Positions 1 to 7,584 of a DNA stretch of 51,769 nt are shown here, piece by piece (position 1 is the stretch's first letter; each line of letters opens with the position of its first letter). Below the pieces are notes generated by a model, which saw only the letters and a program-made list of their open reading frames with translations, had not been told where the DNA came from and made no database searches. Made by a program: the position numbers and the translations under genes. Source of the DNA: Blautia schinkii DSM 10518 (lineage in GTDB: Bacteria > Bacillota > Clostridia > Lachnospirales > Lachnospiraceae); assembly GCA_000702025.1 (NCBI GenBank), contig JNKJ01000039.1:1-51769 (forward strand). Direction: 5' to 3'.

Positions 1-147
1 AGCCGCGAGAGCTCTTCTCGAGCGGCTTAGTCGCAGTTACCGATTAGTTGAAGGGAAGCGAGCATCTGCCTGACAAACCCCGCACCGCTTCCCCTTATCC
101 TCGCCGTTCGACAACCTCCCGGGAAACCAAATTCCCTCACAAACAAA
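1..147. other. Gene-free, hairpin-rich window edge
   Basis: No reading frame is convincing here. A hairpin can form at 1-27 (AGCCGC against GCGGCT, with inner GAGA/TCTC), and GGGAAGCG at 53-60 can pair with CGCTTCCC at 89-96. These lie just before a strong plus-strand terminator, so the stretch could be the 3' part of a structured plus-strand RNA that begins outside the window. I do not recognise it as tRNA, tmRNA, RNase P RNA or a known riboswitch. Confidence 0.35.
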
Positions 148-189
148 CAGCCGCAAATCACCAATTGATGACCTGCGGCTGCGTTTTTT
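148..189. terminator. Intrinsic terminator, probably bidirectional
   Basis: CAGCCGCA (148-155) pairs with TGCGGCTG (174-181). The loop is itself nearly palindromic around CAATTG. On the plus strand it is followed by CGTTTTTT; on the minus strand by a poorer TTTGTTTG. It can end carAB transcription, but the better U-tract faces the plus direction, toward a transcript entering from the left edge. Confidence 0.75.
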
Positions 190-218
190 CATTATATTTA
201 TATGCTATTCTGTGAAAC

Positions 219-3200
219 TCACCGATTATCAATCGTAGCGATATCAATAAGCTTCAGATTATGCAAATCCGTATTCTCCAGACTTGTCACCAGCGCTTCC
301 GCTGTATCCAGGCTGGTGAGTACATTCACCCCTGTTTCAATAGCGTTCCGGCGGATAACAAATCCATCCTTCTGATGCTCCACACCCTGAGGCGGTGTAT
401 CAATGACCACGTCAATCTTATGCCCCAGAATCAAGTCCATCAGGTTCGGAGCTGGCTGCTCCAGCTTGTTGGTACGAATCACCTTAATACCATTCTCCTT
501 AAGCACTCTGGCTGTGCCGCGGGTTGCATAAATGCGGTAGCCCTGTGCCTCAAATCTGCGGGCAATCGGAATGATATCTTCTTTATCCTCATCCTTTACA
601 GTGATGATCATGTTCTTATATTTCGGAAGCCTGATTCCCGCACCCAGGAAAGCCTTATAAAGCGCTTCGTTAAAAGTCTCAGCTATGCCGAGGCATTCTC
701 CTGTGGATTTCATTTCCGGCCCAAGGCTGATATCTGCGCCACGGATTTTCTCAAAGGAGAATACCGGCATTTTGATGGCAATATGCTTTGCCTCTGGCTG
801 CAGACCGGGCTCGTAGCCAAGGTCTTTCAGCTTATATCCGAGGATTACCTTGGTTGCCAGCGGCACAATCGGGATTCCGGTGACCTTGCTGATATAAGGT
901 ACCGTACGGCTGGAGCGGGGATTTACCTCGATGACGTAAACCTCCTCATTGCACACAATAAACTGGATGTTGATCATACCGATCACATGGAGAGCCTTTG
1001 CCAGACGGCGGGTGTACTCTGCGATTGTTGCTTTTGCATTTTCGCTGAGCGTCTGGGCAGGATATACGGAGATACTGTCGCCGGAATGGATGCCCGCGCG
1101 CTCGATATGCTCCATAATTCCGGGGATTAAGATTTCTTCACCGTCGCACACAGCGTCGACCTCAATCTCCTTGCCCACAAGGTATTTGTCCACAAGAATG
1201 GGATGCTCCTGGGCAATCTGGTTGATGATGCCGATGTATTCCTCCACATCCTCATCACTCACCGCAATTCTCATGCCCTGGCCGCCCAATACGTAGGACG
1301 GACGCACAAGTACAGGATATCCAAGCTCTGCAGCGGCTTTCTTGGCCTCCTCTGCGGTAAAGACGGTCTGACCCTTGGGACGCGGAATCCGGCACTGCTC
1401 CAGAATGCCGTCGAAAAGCTCTCTGTCCTCGGCAGCATCCACATTCTCTGCGGAGGTTCCCAGGATTTTAACGCCCATTTTGATCAGGGCTTCGGTGAGC
1501 TTAATCGCAGTCTGTCCGCCGAACTGCACCACCGCACCGTCCGGTTTCTCGATGTTCACAATGTTCTCTACATCCTCAGGCGTCAGCGGCTCAAAATACA
1601 GCTTGTCCGCGATATCAAAGTCTGTGCTCACGGTCTCCGGATTGTTATTTACAATGATGGTCTCGTAACCTTCCTTGGAAAATGCCCAGGTACAGTGTAC
1701 GGAGCAGAAGTCGAATTCAATACCCTGGCCGATACGGATCGGGCCGGAGCCAAGCACCAGCACCTTCTTCTTATCTGGTGTGGCAAGGGCCTCGTTTTCT
1801 GTCTCCTCGTTGCCGTAAACGGAATAATAATACGGGGTAGCGGCGGCAAATTCTGCGGCGCAGGTATCTACCATCTTATAGGCTGCCGTAATCTTGTATT
1901 CTTTGCGAAGCTCTTTGACCTCCTGCTCGGTCTTTCCTGCAAGGCGGGCAATGAGGTAGTCCGGGAATTCCAGACGTTTGGCCTCCAGAAGAAGCTCCTC
2001 ATCAAGCTCCTGCGTTTTGAGCGCCTGCTCCATCTCAACAAGGATGGCTATTTTATCAATAAACCAAAGGTCAATCTTAGTAATCTTGTGCAGCAGCTCC
2101 TGGGGAAGTCCCCGGCGGATGGCTTCAGCAATCTTCCAAATCCTGCGGTCGTCCACAACGCGCAGTTCCTCGAGGAGCTCATCCTCGGAAAGTCCGCTGA
2201 AATCATAGGACATCAGGCTGTCCACATGCTGCTCCAGGGAACGGATGGCTTTCATGAGCGCGCCCTCGAAATTATGACAGATACTCATAACCTCTCCGGT
2301 CGCTTTCATCTGGGTGGTCAATGTTCTCTTGGCAGTGATGAATTTATCGAATGGCAGACGCGGAATTTTTACAACGCAGTAATCCAGCATCGGCTCAAAG
2401 CTTGCGTAGGTCTTGCCTGTGATGGCATTCGGGATTTCATCCAGGGTGTAGCCAAGAGCAATCTTTGCGGCAACCTTGGCAATGGGGTATCCGGTAGCCT
2501 TACTTGCCAGCGCGGAGGAACGGCTTACGCGGGGATTTACCTCGATAACACAGTATTCAAAGCTCTCCGGGTGAAGTGCGTACTGCACGTTACAGCCGCC
2601 GGTGATGCCAAGCTCTGTGATGATATTCAGGGTTGAAGTACGAAGCATCTGATATTCTTTATCGCCCAGGGTCTGGGACGGTGCCACGACGATGGAATCG
2701 CCTGTGTGTACGCCAACCGGGTCAATGTTTTCCATATTACAAACCGTGATGCAGTTGCCGGCGCCATCGCGCATTACCTCGTACTCAATCTCTTTCCAGC
2801 CGGCGATGCAGCGCTCTACCAATACCTCGCCCACACGTGAAAGACGAAGGCCGTTCTCCAGGATTTCGCGGAGCTCCTGCTCATTATCGGCAATGCCGCC
2901 GCCGCTACCGCCTAAGGTATAAGCGGGGCGCAGAACTACGGGATAACCGATGGTGTTGGTGAAAGCAAGGCCGTCCTCAACCGTGGTCACTACCTTGGAT
3001 GCTGCTACCGGCTCGCCGATTTTTTCCATGGTATCTTTAAATTCCTGACGGTCCTCTGCCTTCTTGATGGTCTCGGCTGTGGTTCCGATGAGACGTACAT
3101 TATGCTCTTTCAGAAAGCCGTTTTCGTCCAGCTCCATGGCAAGGTTCAGGCCTGCCTGGCCGCCCAGGGTAGGAAGCACACTGTCCGGTTTTTCCTTCAA

Positions 3201-3434
3201 AATGAGCTGTTCGACCACCTCTACTGTTAGCGGCTCAATATAGACACGGTCTGCAATGTCCTTGTCGGTCATGATGGTTGCCGGATTGGAATTCAGAAGG
3301 ACTACCTCTATCCCCTCTTCCTTCAGAGAACGGCATGCCTGGGTGCCTGCATAGTCAAACTCGGCAGCCTGGCCGATGATGATCGGTCCGGAACCAATCA
3401 CAAGTACCTTTTTAATGTCTTTATTTCTTGGCAT
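219..3434 (-). CDS. carB: Carbamoyl-phosphate synthase large subunit
   Basis: Makes carbamoyl phosphate from bicarbonate, ATP and ammonia delivered by CarA, for pyrimidine and arginine synthesis in the cytoplasm. At 1071 aa it has the family's usual length and shows the internal duplication: two synthetase halves beginning with GSGPIIIGQ near residue 14 and GSGPIRIGQ near residue 565. Each half carries an ATP-grasp domain (RPAYTLGGSGGG; RPSYVLGGQGMR) and the EVNPR metal/ATP signature (EVNPRVSRSSALAS; EVNPRSSRTVPYIS). The last ~135 residues form the MGS-like allosteric domain. The ATG overlaps the carA stop as TAATG, with GGGAGG just upstream, so the two are translationally coupled. Nothing looks broken. 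Confidence 0.98.
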   Translation of the reverse strand: MPRNKDIKKVLVIGSGPIIIGQAAEFDYAGTQACRSLKEEGIEVVLLNSNPATIMTDKDIADRVYIEPLTVEVVEQLILKEKPDSVLPTLGGQAGLNLAMELDENGFLKEHNVRLIGTTAETIKKAEDRQEFKDTMEKIGEPVAASKVVTTVEDGLAFTNTIGYPVVLRPAYTLGGSGGGIADNEQELREILENGLRLSRVGEVLVERCIAGWKEIEYEVMRDGAGNCITVCNMENIDPVGVHTGDSIVVAPSQTLGDKEYQMLRTSTLNIITELGITGGCNVQYALHPESFEYCVIEVNPRVSRSSALASKATGYPIAKVAAKIALGYTLDEIPNAITGKTYASFEPMLDYCVVKIPRLPFDKFITAKRTLTTQMKATGEVMSICHNFEGALMKAIRSLEQHVDSLMSYDFSGLSEDELLEELRVVDDRRIWKIAEAIRRGLPQELLHKITKIDLWFIDKIAILVEMEQALKTQELDEELLLEAKRLEFPDYLIARLAGKTEQEVKELRKEYKITAAYKMVDTCAAEFAAATPYYYSVYGNEETENEALATPDKKKVLVLGSGPIRIGQGIEFDFCSVHCTWAFSKEGYETIIVNNNPETVSTDFDIADKLYFEPLTPEDVENIVNIEKPDGAVVQFGGQTAIKLTEALIKMGVKILGTSAENVDAAEDRELFDGILEQCRIPRPKGQTVFTAEEAKKAAAELGYPVLVRPSYVLGGQGMRIAVSDEDVEEYIGIINQIAQEHPILVDKYLVGKEIEVDAVCDGEEILIPGIMEHIERAGIHSGDSISVYPAQTLSENAKATIAEYTRRLAKALHVIGMINIQFIVCNEEVYVIEVNPRSSRTVPYISKVTGIPIVPLATKVILGYKLKDLGYEPGLQPEAKHIAIKMPVFSFEKIRGADISLGPEMKSTGECLGIAETFNEALYKAFLGAGIRLPKYKNMIITVKDEDKEDIIPIARRFEAQGYRIYATRGTARVLKENGIKVIRTNKLEQPAPNLMDLILGHKIDVVIDTPPQGVEHQKDGFVIRRNAIETGVNVLTSLDTAEALVTSLENTDLHNLKLIDIATIDNR

Positions 3435-4510
3435 TATTTGTTCCCTCCCATCATTTCCATAAATCTGTCAAATAAGTAGCCGGAATCCTGCGGTCCCGGA
3501 CAGGCCTCCGGATGGAACTGAACGGTAAAAATGTTCTTGCCTTCGTAGGCCATGCCCTCGTTGGTATTGTCGTTTACATTGACGAATGCAGGGCGGGCAA
3601 TGTTTTTCTCCTCCAAATCCTTGGCATCCACCACGTAGCCGTGGTTCTGGGAGGAAATGTATACTCTTCCGGTTGTCAGATCCTTTACCGGGTGGTTGCC
3701 GCCGCGGTGGCCGTATTTCATCTTATGGGTATCGCCTCCGGTCGCGAGCGCCATGAGCTGATGTCCCAGACAGATGGCAAAGATCGGTACATCGGAGTCA
3801 TATAATTTTTTTATTTCCTTAATTATAGTGGTACATTCCTTGGGGTCCCCGGGGCCGTTGCTGAGCATGATTCCATCGGGCTGGTCCTTAAGGATTTCCT
3901 CTGCTGTGGTAAGTGCCGGATAAATGGTCACCTGGCAGCCTCTCTCATTCAGAGAACGGGCGATGTTACGCTTCGCGCCGAAATCCATAAGCGCTACCTT
4001 AGGTCCGTTTCCTTTTAAGACCTCCTTCTCACGGCAGGTCACTTTTTCTACTACTTTTCCTGTTGTATATGCTTTTAATCGGGGGATGATTGCATCTAAA
4101 TTGTAGTTTTCATCGACGGTGATCATACCGTTCATGGTACCTTTTTCACGGAGTATTTTGGTCAATGCTCTGGTATCAATCCCGGCAATACCTGGAATGT
4201 CATGCTTGCTTAAGAAATGCTGAATGGTGTCCACGCTTCTGAAATTGCTTGGGACGCGGGATAACTCACGAACAATGAAGCCGTCAATCCAGGGCTTTCT
4301 GGATTCCTGGTCGTCATAGCAGATTCCGTAATTTCCAATCAATGGATAGGTCATGCAGACTGCCTGTCCTGCATAGGAGGGGTCTGTCATCACTTCCAGA
4401 TAACCGGTCATGGAAGTATTAAAGACGATTTCACTGATGACTTCTCTCGTGGAGCCAATGCTGGTCCCGGTAAATACATGGCCATCTTCTAATATCAGAA
4501 ATGCTTTCAT
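3434..4510 (-). CDS. carA: Carbamoyl-phosphate synthase small (glutaminase) subunit
   Basis: Hydrolyses glutamine and channels ammonia to CarB. The 358-aa protein has the N-terminal CPSase small-chain domain and a C-terminal class I glutamine amidotransferase with the nucleophile elbow FAICLGHQ and the His-Glu pair in FHPEACPGP. It is slightly shorter than the E. coli protein (about 380 aa) but has all visible catalytic motifs. Its ATG has AGGGAG five bases upstream. It is the first gene of carAB and overlaps carB by one base. A sigma-A promoter lies about 50 bases upstream. The short leader leaves no room for a PyrR attenuator, so any pyrimidine control probably acts elsewhere. Confidence 0.97.
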   Translation of the reverse strand: MKAFLILEDGHVFTGTSIGSTREVISEIVFNTSMTGYLEVMTDPSYAGQAVCMTYPLIGNYGICYDDQESRKPWIDGFIVRELSRVPSNFRSVDTIQHFLSKHDIPGIAGIDTRALTKILREKGTMNGMITVDENYNLDAIIPRLKAYTTGKVVEKVTCREKEVLKGNGPKVALMDFGAKRNIARSLNERGCQVTIYPALTTAEEILKDQPDGIMLSNGPGDPKECTTIIKEIKKLYDSDVPIFAICLGHQLMALATGGDTHKMKYGHRGGNHPVKDLTTGRVYISSQNHGYVVDAKDLEEKNIARPAFVNVNDNTNEGMAYEGKNIFTVQFHPEACPGPQDSGYLFDRFMEMMGGNK

Positions 4511-4561
4511 ACAATCTCCCTTTCTCTCGTTTTTCTTCTTATTTTATCCTAAATCTTCAAG

Positions 4562-4590
4562 ATTGTATCACAAAGGGCTTGCTTTTTCAA
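4562..4590 (-). promoter_or_regulatory. Sigma-A promoter of carAB
   Basis: On the minus strand TTGAAA (4590-4585) is followed after exactly 17 bases by TACAAT (4567-4562). The predicted start is near 4555, giving a leader of roughly 45 bases to the carA ATG. No hairpin attenuator is visible in that leader. Confidence 0.7.
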
Positions 4591-4706
4591 CAGCATTAGG
4601 GGCTAAAAATAATTCTGTAGAACTTAAAATCTTTCTGTGAAATTTTTTGTCTGATTTTTGCCCCATAGCCGCCCCTTAATTTTTTTAAATTTTTTCACTT
4701 TTTCTA

Positions 4707-4735
4707 TTGACATATTTTTCAGTTTGCGGTATTAT
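4707..4735 (+). promoter_or_regulatory. Sigma-A promoter of tRNA-Leu
   Basis: A perfect TTGACA (4707-4712) is followed after 17 bases by TATTAT (4730-4735). An overlapping TATAAT sits at 4733-4738 with a poorer spacing of 20. The start would fall about 30 bases before the tRNA. This is a strong, unregulated-looking stable-RNA promoter. Confidence 0.75.
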
Positions 4736-4772
4736 AATCAAGCAGTCGCGAGAGCGGCCGAACATAAGAAAT

Positions 4773-4856
4773 GCAGGAGTGGCGGAATTGGCAGACGCGC
4801 AGGCTTCAGGTGCCTGTGGTCGCAAGATCGTGTGGGTTCAAGTCCCATCTCCTGCA
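4773..4856 (+). tRNA. tRNA-Leu (anticodon CAG)
   Basis: The acceptor stem GCAGGAG (4773-4779) pairs with CTCCTGC (4849-4855), with discriminator A at 4856. The anticodon stem CAGGC/GCCTG holds the loop TTCAGGT, giving anticodon CAG, which reads CUG. A long class II variable arm follows, then the T-arm TGGG-TTCAAGT-CCCA. The 3' CCA is not encoded (TTA follows), so it must be added after transcription. The run of T at 4860-4866 is the only termination-like signal after it. Confidence 0.97.
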
Positions 4857-4909
4857 TTATTTTTTTGTCTTAATATATATAAAGTTGTCTTATTATCTAA
4901 CATAGGTAA

Positions 4910-4934
4910 AGCCTACACTTATTAAGCATAGGCT
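4910..4934 (-). terminator. Weak terminator-like hairpin
   Basis: AGCCTA (4910-4915) pairs with TAGGCT (4929-4934); on the minus strand TTTACC follows. It lies between the stop of the 71-aa gene at 4948 and the convergent tRNA gene. The short stem and broken T-tract make it a modest terminator. Confidence 0.4.
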
Positions 4935-4947
4935 AAACATCAGCTGA

Positions 4948-5163
4948 TTATTCATGATCAACTCGTTCCATAAGTTTTTTCCAGGCCGTTTCGTCATCCA
5001 TGAAATCTACTCCAGGAATATCCTTTTCCAAATTCTCAAGCATTTCCGGATGTTTTTCCAGCAAAAGAGCTGCCGCCTCTATGTCGCCGTCCTCTACCAT
5101 ACTGCAATATAAGGTCCAAAGTAAAGCTTCATCGTTAAAATCCCAGTTATACTTCTTTTCCAT
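4948..5163 (-). CDS. Small acidic hypothetical protein
   Basis: I do not recognise this 71-aa protein. It is strongly acidic, soluble, without a signal peptide or membrane segment, and looks mostly helical (an ALLLEKHPEMLENLEKDI stretch in the middle). An AAGGTGGTG ribosome binding site lies five bases before its ATG, which supports real translation. It is alone on the minus strand, divergent from the ribbon-helix-helix gene at 5341; about 175 AT-rich bases between them could hold both promoters. Confidence 0.7.
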   Translation of the reverse strand: MEKKYNWDFNDEALLWTLYCSMVEDGDIEAAALLLEKHPEMLENLEKDIPGVDFMDDETAWKKLMERVDHE

Positions 5164-5307
5164 AATATCACCACCTTATCTATGACAAAAACTTAATACG
5201 CTGTACATACTACTTTATAATCTACTATAGCATTTTATCCTACTCAATACTATAATCACTTACTTTTCCAGACTTTATACTAATATGCAATATTTTATCC
5301 TCTTTCC

Positions 5308-5316
5308 TGCTATACT
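5308..5316 (+). promoter_or_regulatory. Extended -10 promoter of the small RHH gene
   Basis: TGCTATACT is an extended -10 element (TGn plus TATACT at 5311-5316). No good -35 is visible, as is usual for this promoter class. It lies 24 bases before the ATG at 5341. Confidence 0.5.
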
Positions 5317-5340
5317 AAAAAAGGAAGGAGTGTTAAGTAT

Positions 5341-5508
5341 ATGAGACCATTAAAAGTTAAGATCAGTATTACGCTTGACGGCGATGTATTAGAGCAGACC
5401 AAAAAGCTGGCAGAAGATGATGATCGTAATGTGAGCCAGTATATTAACAGAATCCTGAAAGAACACATTAAATCTACAGTTCAATCTCCGCCATTGAGCA
5501 AACCATAA
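5341..5508 (+). CDS. Small ribbon-helix-helix (Arc/CopG-like) protein
   Basis: This 55-aa gene reads MRPLKVKISITLDGDVLEQT and continues through a helix-turn-helix-like stretch (NVSQYINRILKEHI) to a TAA at 5508. The pattern of an N-terminal beta strand, a helix, a turn and an Asn/Ser-capped second helix is that of the MetJ/Arc/CopG fold, which binds DNA as a dimer. AAGGAAGGAG upstream is a strong ribosome binding site, and its own promoter and terminator make it a single-gene unit. Such proteins are often antitoxins or plasmid/phage repressors, but no toxin partner is adjacent. It is not clear what it regulates. Confidence 0.75.
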   Translation: MRPLKVKISITLDGDVLEQTKKLAEDDDRNVSQYINRILKEHIKSTVQSPPLSKP

Positions 5509-5512
5509 GCAG

Positions 5513-5548
5513 CACCAGTGAATAGAATTATTCTCTGGTGTTTTTATT
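5513..5548 (+). terminator. Intrinsic terminator
   Basis: CACCAG-T-GAATA pairs with TATTC-T-CTGGTG around a GAAT loop, with one T-T mismatch, followed by TTTTTATTT. It closes the single-gene unit of the RHH protein. Confidence 0.85.
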
Positions 5549-5665
5549 TATCTAATCATAACATTGTCGGTATGCCAATTCAATTGTTTTTTCTGTTTGA
5601 GTGTATAATATTTCACCATTTCAAGAATTATATTTAGTACACTACATCTGAAAGTTGGTGATAAG

Positions 5666-5956
5666 ATGGTGTTTTTCGGTGAGAAACTGCGTATGCTGAG
5701 GAAAGGTAGAAATATAACTCAGCAAACCCTTGCGGTGCAGGTCGGCGTAACTGTCAGTGCTATTTCTGCTTACGAATCTGGCAGCAGGTATCCATCCTAT
5801 GAAGTTCTGCTAAGTCTGGCACGTATTTTCCATGTTTCTACAGATTATCTTTTAGGTTTAGAGAAAAACAGATGTCTGGATGTTACCGGACTCTCAGAGA
5901 GAGAAATAGACATTCTGGCCAAAACCATCGAGATTTTCAGAGATAAATCTGTATAA
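5666..5956 (+). CDS. XRE-family helix-turn-helix transcriptional regulator
   Basis: A 96-aa DNA-binding protein with a Cro/C1-type HTH over residues ~6-62. The recognition helix region is VTVSAISAYESGSRYPS and the domain ends in the typical DYLLGLE tail. The remaining ~30 residues (LSEREIDILAKTIEIF) could be a dimerisation helix. The ribosome binding site is weak (GGTGATAAG). A TATAAT at 5604-5609 may be its -10 box. It is followed at once by a strong hairpin terminator. No neighbour clearly shares its transcript, so its target is unknown. Confidence 0.85.
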   Translation: MVFFGEKLRMLRKGRNITQQTLAVQVGVTVSAISAYESGSRYPSYEVLLSLARIFHVSTDYLLGLEKNRCLDVTGLSEREIDILAKTIEIFRDKSV

Positions 5957-5962
5957 GACCAA

Positions 5963-5992
5963 AGTGAGGACTGCATTCTACCAGTCCTCACT
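5963..5992. terminator. Bidirectional terminator between convergent genes
   Basis: A perfect 11-bp stem, AGTGAGGACTG (5963-5973) and CAGTCCTCACT (5982-5992), with an 8-base loop. It lies between the XRE gene and the convergent minus-strand gene ending at 5997. T-tracts on both sides are short, so strength comes mainly from the stem. Confidence 0.7.
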
Positions 5993-5996
5993 CATT

Positions 5997-7448
5997 TCAC
6001 CCTTTGACGTATGTTCTGCCGGTCTGCGCATATGTTTTCTTATAAAAATCACCTCTGTTGCCATGCTCCATAGATGCATCAAAAACATAGTTTTTTCTGC
6101 TTATTTCAATCTCTACCCAGGAATGAGTGCTGTAGCCGCCGCTCACTGACGAAATCTTTCCCGCGATGATGTCTGCATCATACCCCAGTTCTCTTGCCAT
6201 AAATCCAAAGGCCGAAGAAAAGTGATAACAGATCCCTTGTTTATTAGAAAGCATTTGGTAAGCACAATCCATCTTCCAGGAAGCCTCATTCTTAAAAGTG
6301 TAATTTCTTACATAACGGAAACCGCCTTTTATTAAATAATTGTAGCACGCTCTTAGCTTTTGCGCTTTTGTCATTGAACTATTTGTATTCTTGCTGATTG
6401 TAGATTTGACCAAATTATAAAGTTTCTTTGATTTGGCGGACATGGCTCCGTTTGAACCCACGTAATAATCTTGCACATACCGGCTCTTAAGTATCTTTCC
6501 GTTAGAGCAGTAACAGCGGCCACGCTTGAGGTTCACCCAGCCATCCATTCCTCTTCCGAGAACTCCTGCCTTTCCTGTTTTCTTAAAGCAGTATTCTGTT
6601 TTGTTTATTTTCTGCTCACCGGTAAGTATCATCCCTCTTGTACCAGCTTGTCCCGACTCTTTAAAATAGTAATTATACTTTCCTATTTTCTTAAGCCCTG
6701 TTGTCAGTAACCCTTTCTTCCCGATGCTGCCCTTTGGCTGGGCATAAAAGACACGATTATTTGTGGTGATCCAGCCTGTCACCAGCTTTCCCTTTGCACC
6801 TAATGCGCCGGTTTTCTTGAAATAAAAATCTTTTCCGCTGATTCGCTGAATGCCTGTGACCATTTTGCCTACGGTACCTGCGCTTCCTGTTTCCTGAAAA
6901 TAAAATATCTCATTCCCAATCGTTTTCCAGCCGGTCGCTGCGGAATTCAGATTCTCCGCATCAAAGTAGAACGTGCTTCCCTGTATCACCTGCCAGCCAG
7001 AGAGAGCCTTTAGTTTCCCTGCATCTTCGTCTGCCTGATAATATGACCATGTACGCGACAATGCGTCATAGTTCCACCCTTCACTAAGTTCCTCTTCCTG
7101 AGAGCTGAAAATCTCAACTTCCAGGGCAGTCTCGTTAAGCTCCGCTTCGTCTGCCTGATCCTGATCTGTCTGCCCTTGATCTGCCTGCTCCTTATCTGCA
7201 GCATCTTGATCTGTCCAATCTTTCTCATCCTGGTGGAAAACCATCACATCCTCGTCAGCTTCCGCAGGTTTTTCATCGAGAAAGTCTACCTCTTCATACT
7301 CATTTTCTCTATCCTGTGGTTCCGTTTCTGTCATAGGATTTTGCGGCACACTGTCACATGCGAATTCTGGCTGCGCGGCATACACCGCAAATGTGGATGT
7401 CATACAAAATACAATTACAGCTATCAAGGCCTGTTTGCTAAGCTTCAT
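5997..7448 (-). CDS. Secreted transglutaminase-like protein with wall-binding repeats
   Basis: A 483-aa exported protein. Residues 1-24 form a signal peptide (hydrophobic core, AVYAA cleavage region). An acidic, Gln/Asp-rich low-complexity linker with repeated DQADQGQTDQ-like steps spans about 65-105. Several choline-binding-like repeats follow (TGWKTIGNEIFYFQETG and similar). The C-terminal ~130 residues hold a transglutaminase/protease-like fold with the triad visible as GICYHF (Cys), HSWVEI (His) and VFDAS (Asp). It probably crosslinks or cleaves proteins or peptides at the cell surface; its substrate is not known. GGAGG precedes the ATG. It is monocistronic, bounded by terminators at 5963 and 7533. 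Confidence 0.85.
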   Translation of the reverse strand: MKLSKQALIAVIVFCMTSTFAVYAAQPEFACDSVPQNPMTETEPQDRENEYEEVDFLDEKPAEADEDVMVFHQDEKDWTDQDAADKEQADQGQTDQDQADEAELNETALEVEIFSSQEEELSEGWNYDALSRTWSYYQADEDAGKLKALSGWQVIQGSTFYFDAENLNSAATGWKTIGNEIFYFQETGSAGTVGKMVTGIQRISGKDFYFKKTGALGAKGKLVTGWITTNNRVFYAQPKGSIGKKGLLTTGLKKIGKYNYYFKESGQAGTRGMILTGEQKINKTEYCFKKTGKAGVLGRGMDGWVNLKRGRCYCSNGKILKSRYVQDYYVGSNGAMSAKSKKLYNLVKSTISKNTNSSMTKAQKLRACYNYLIKGGFRYVRNYTFKNEASWKMDCAYQMLSNKQGICYHFSSAFGFMARELGYDADIIAGKISSVSGGYSTHSWVEIEISRKNYVFDASMEHGNRGDFYKKTYAQTGRTYVKG

Positions 7449-7532
7449 TCTCCATTTCCCCTCCTGTCAAGTACTGTTTCCATTTTACCTTGTTTCAATT
7501 TTATAAACAACATCCGATTATGCCGCGAATTC

Positions 7533-7576
7533 AAAAAGGACTGCCAGCCGGCAAAACTCTGCCGGATAGCAGTCCT
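7533..7576 (-). terminator. Strong intrinsic terminator
   Basis: On the minus strand AGGACTGC...CCGGCA pairs with TGCCGG...GCAGTCCT, followed by TTTTT (7537-7533). It ends the LRR/Fn3 gene at 7585 and insulates the transglutaminase-like gene downstream. Confidence 0.85.
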
Positions 7577-7584
7577 CACAATGA

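Noticed and set aside
261..2636. Long plus-strand open frames opposite carB (up to 477 codons)
   Set aside because: They are antisense to an excellent carB, have no ribosome binding site and no protein-like composition. They result from codon bias of the real gene.
4511..4561. PyrR-type attenuator or riboswitch in front of carA
   Set aside because: The leader after the promoter is only about 45 bases, and holds no terminator-like hairpin or PyrR-binding loop that I can see.
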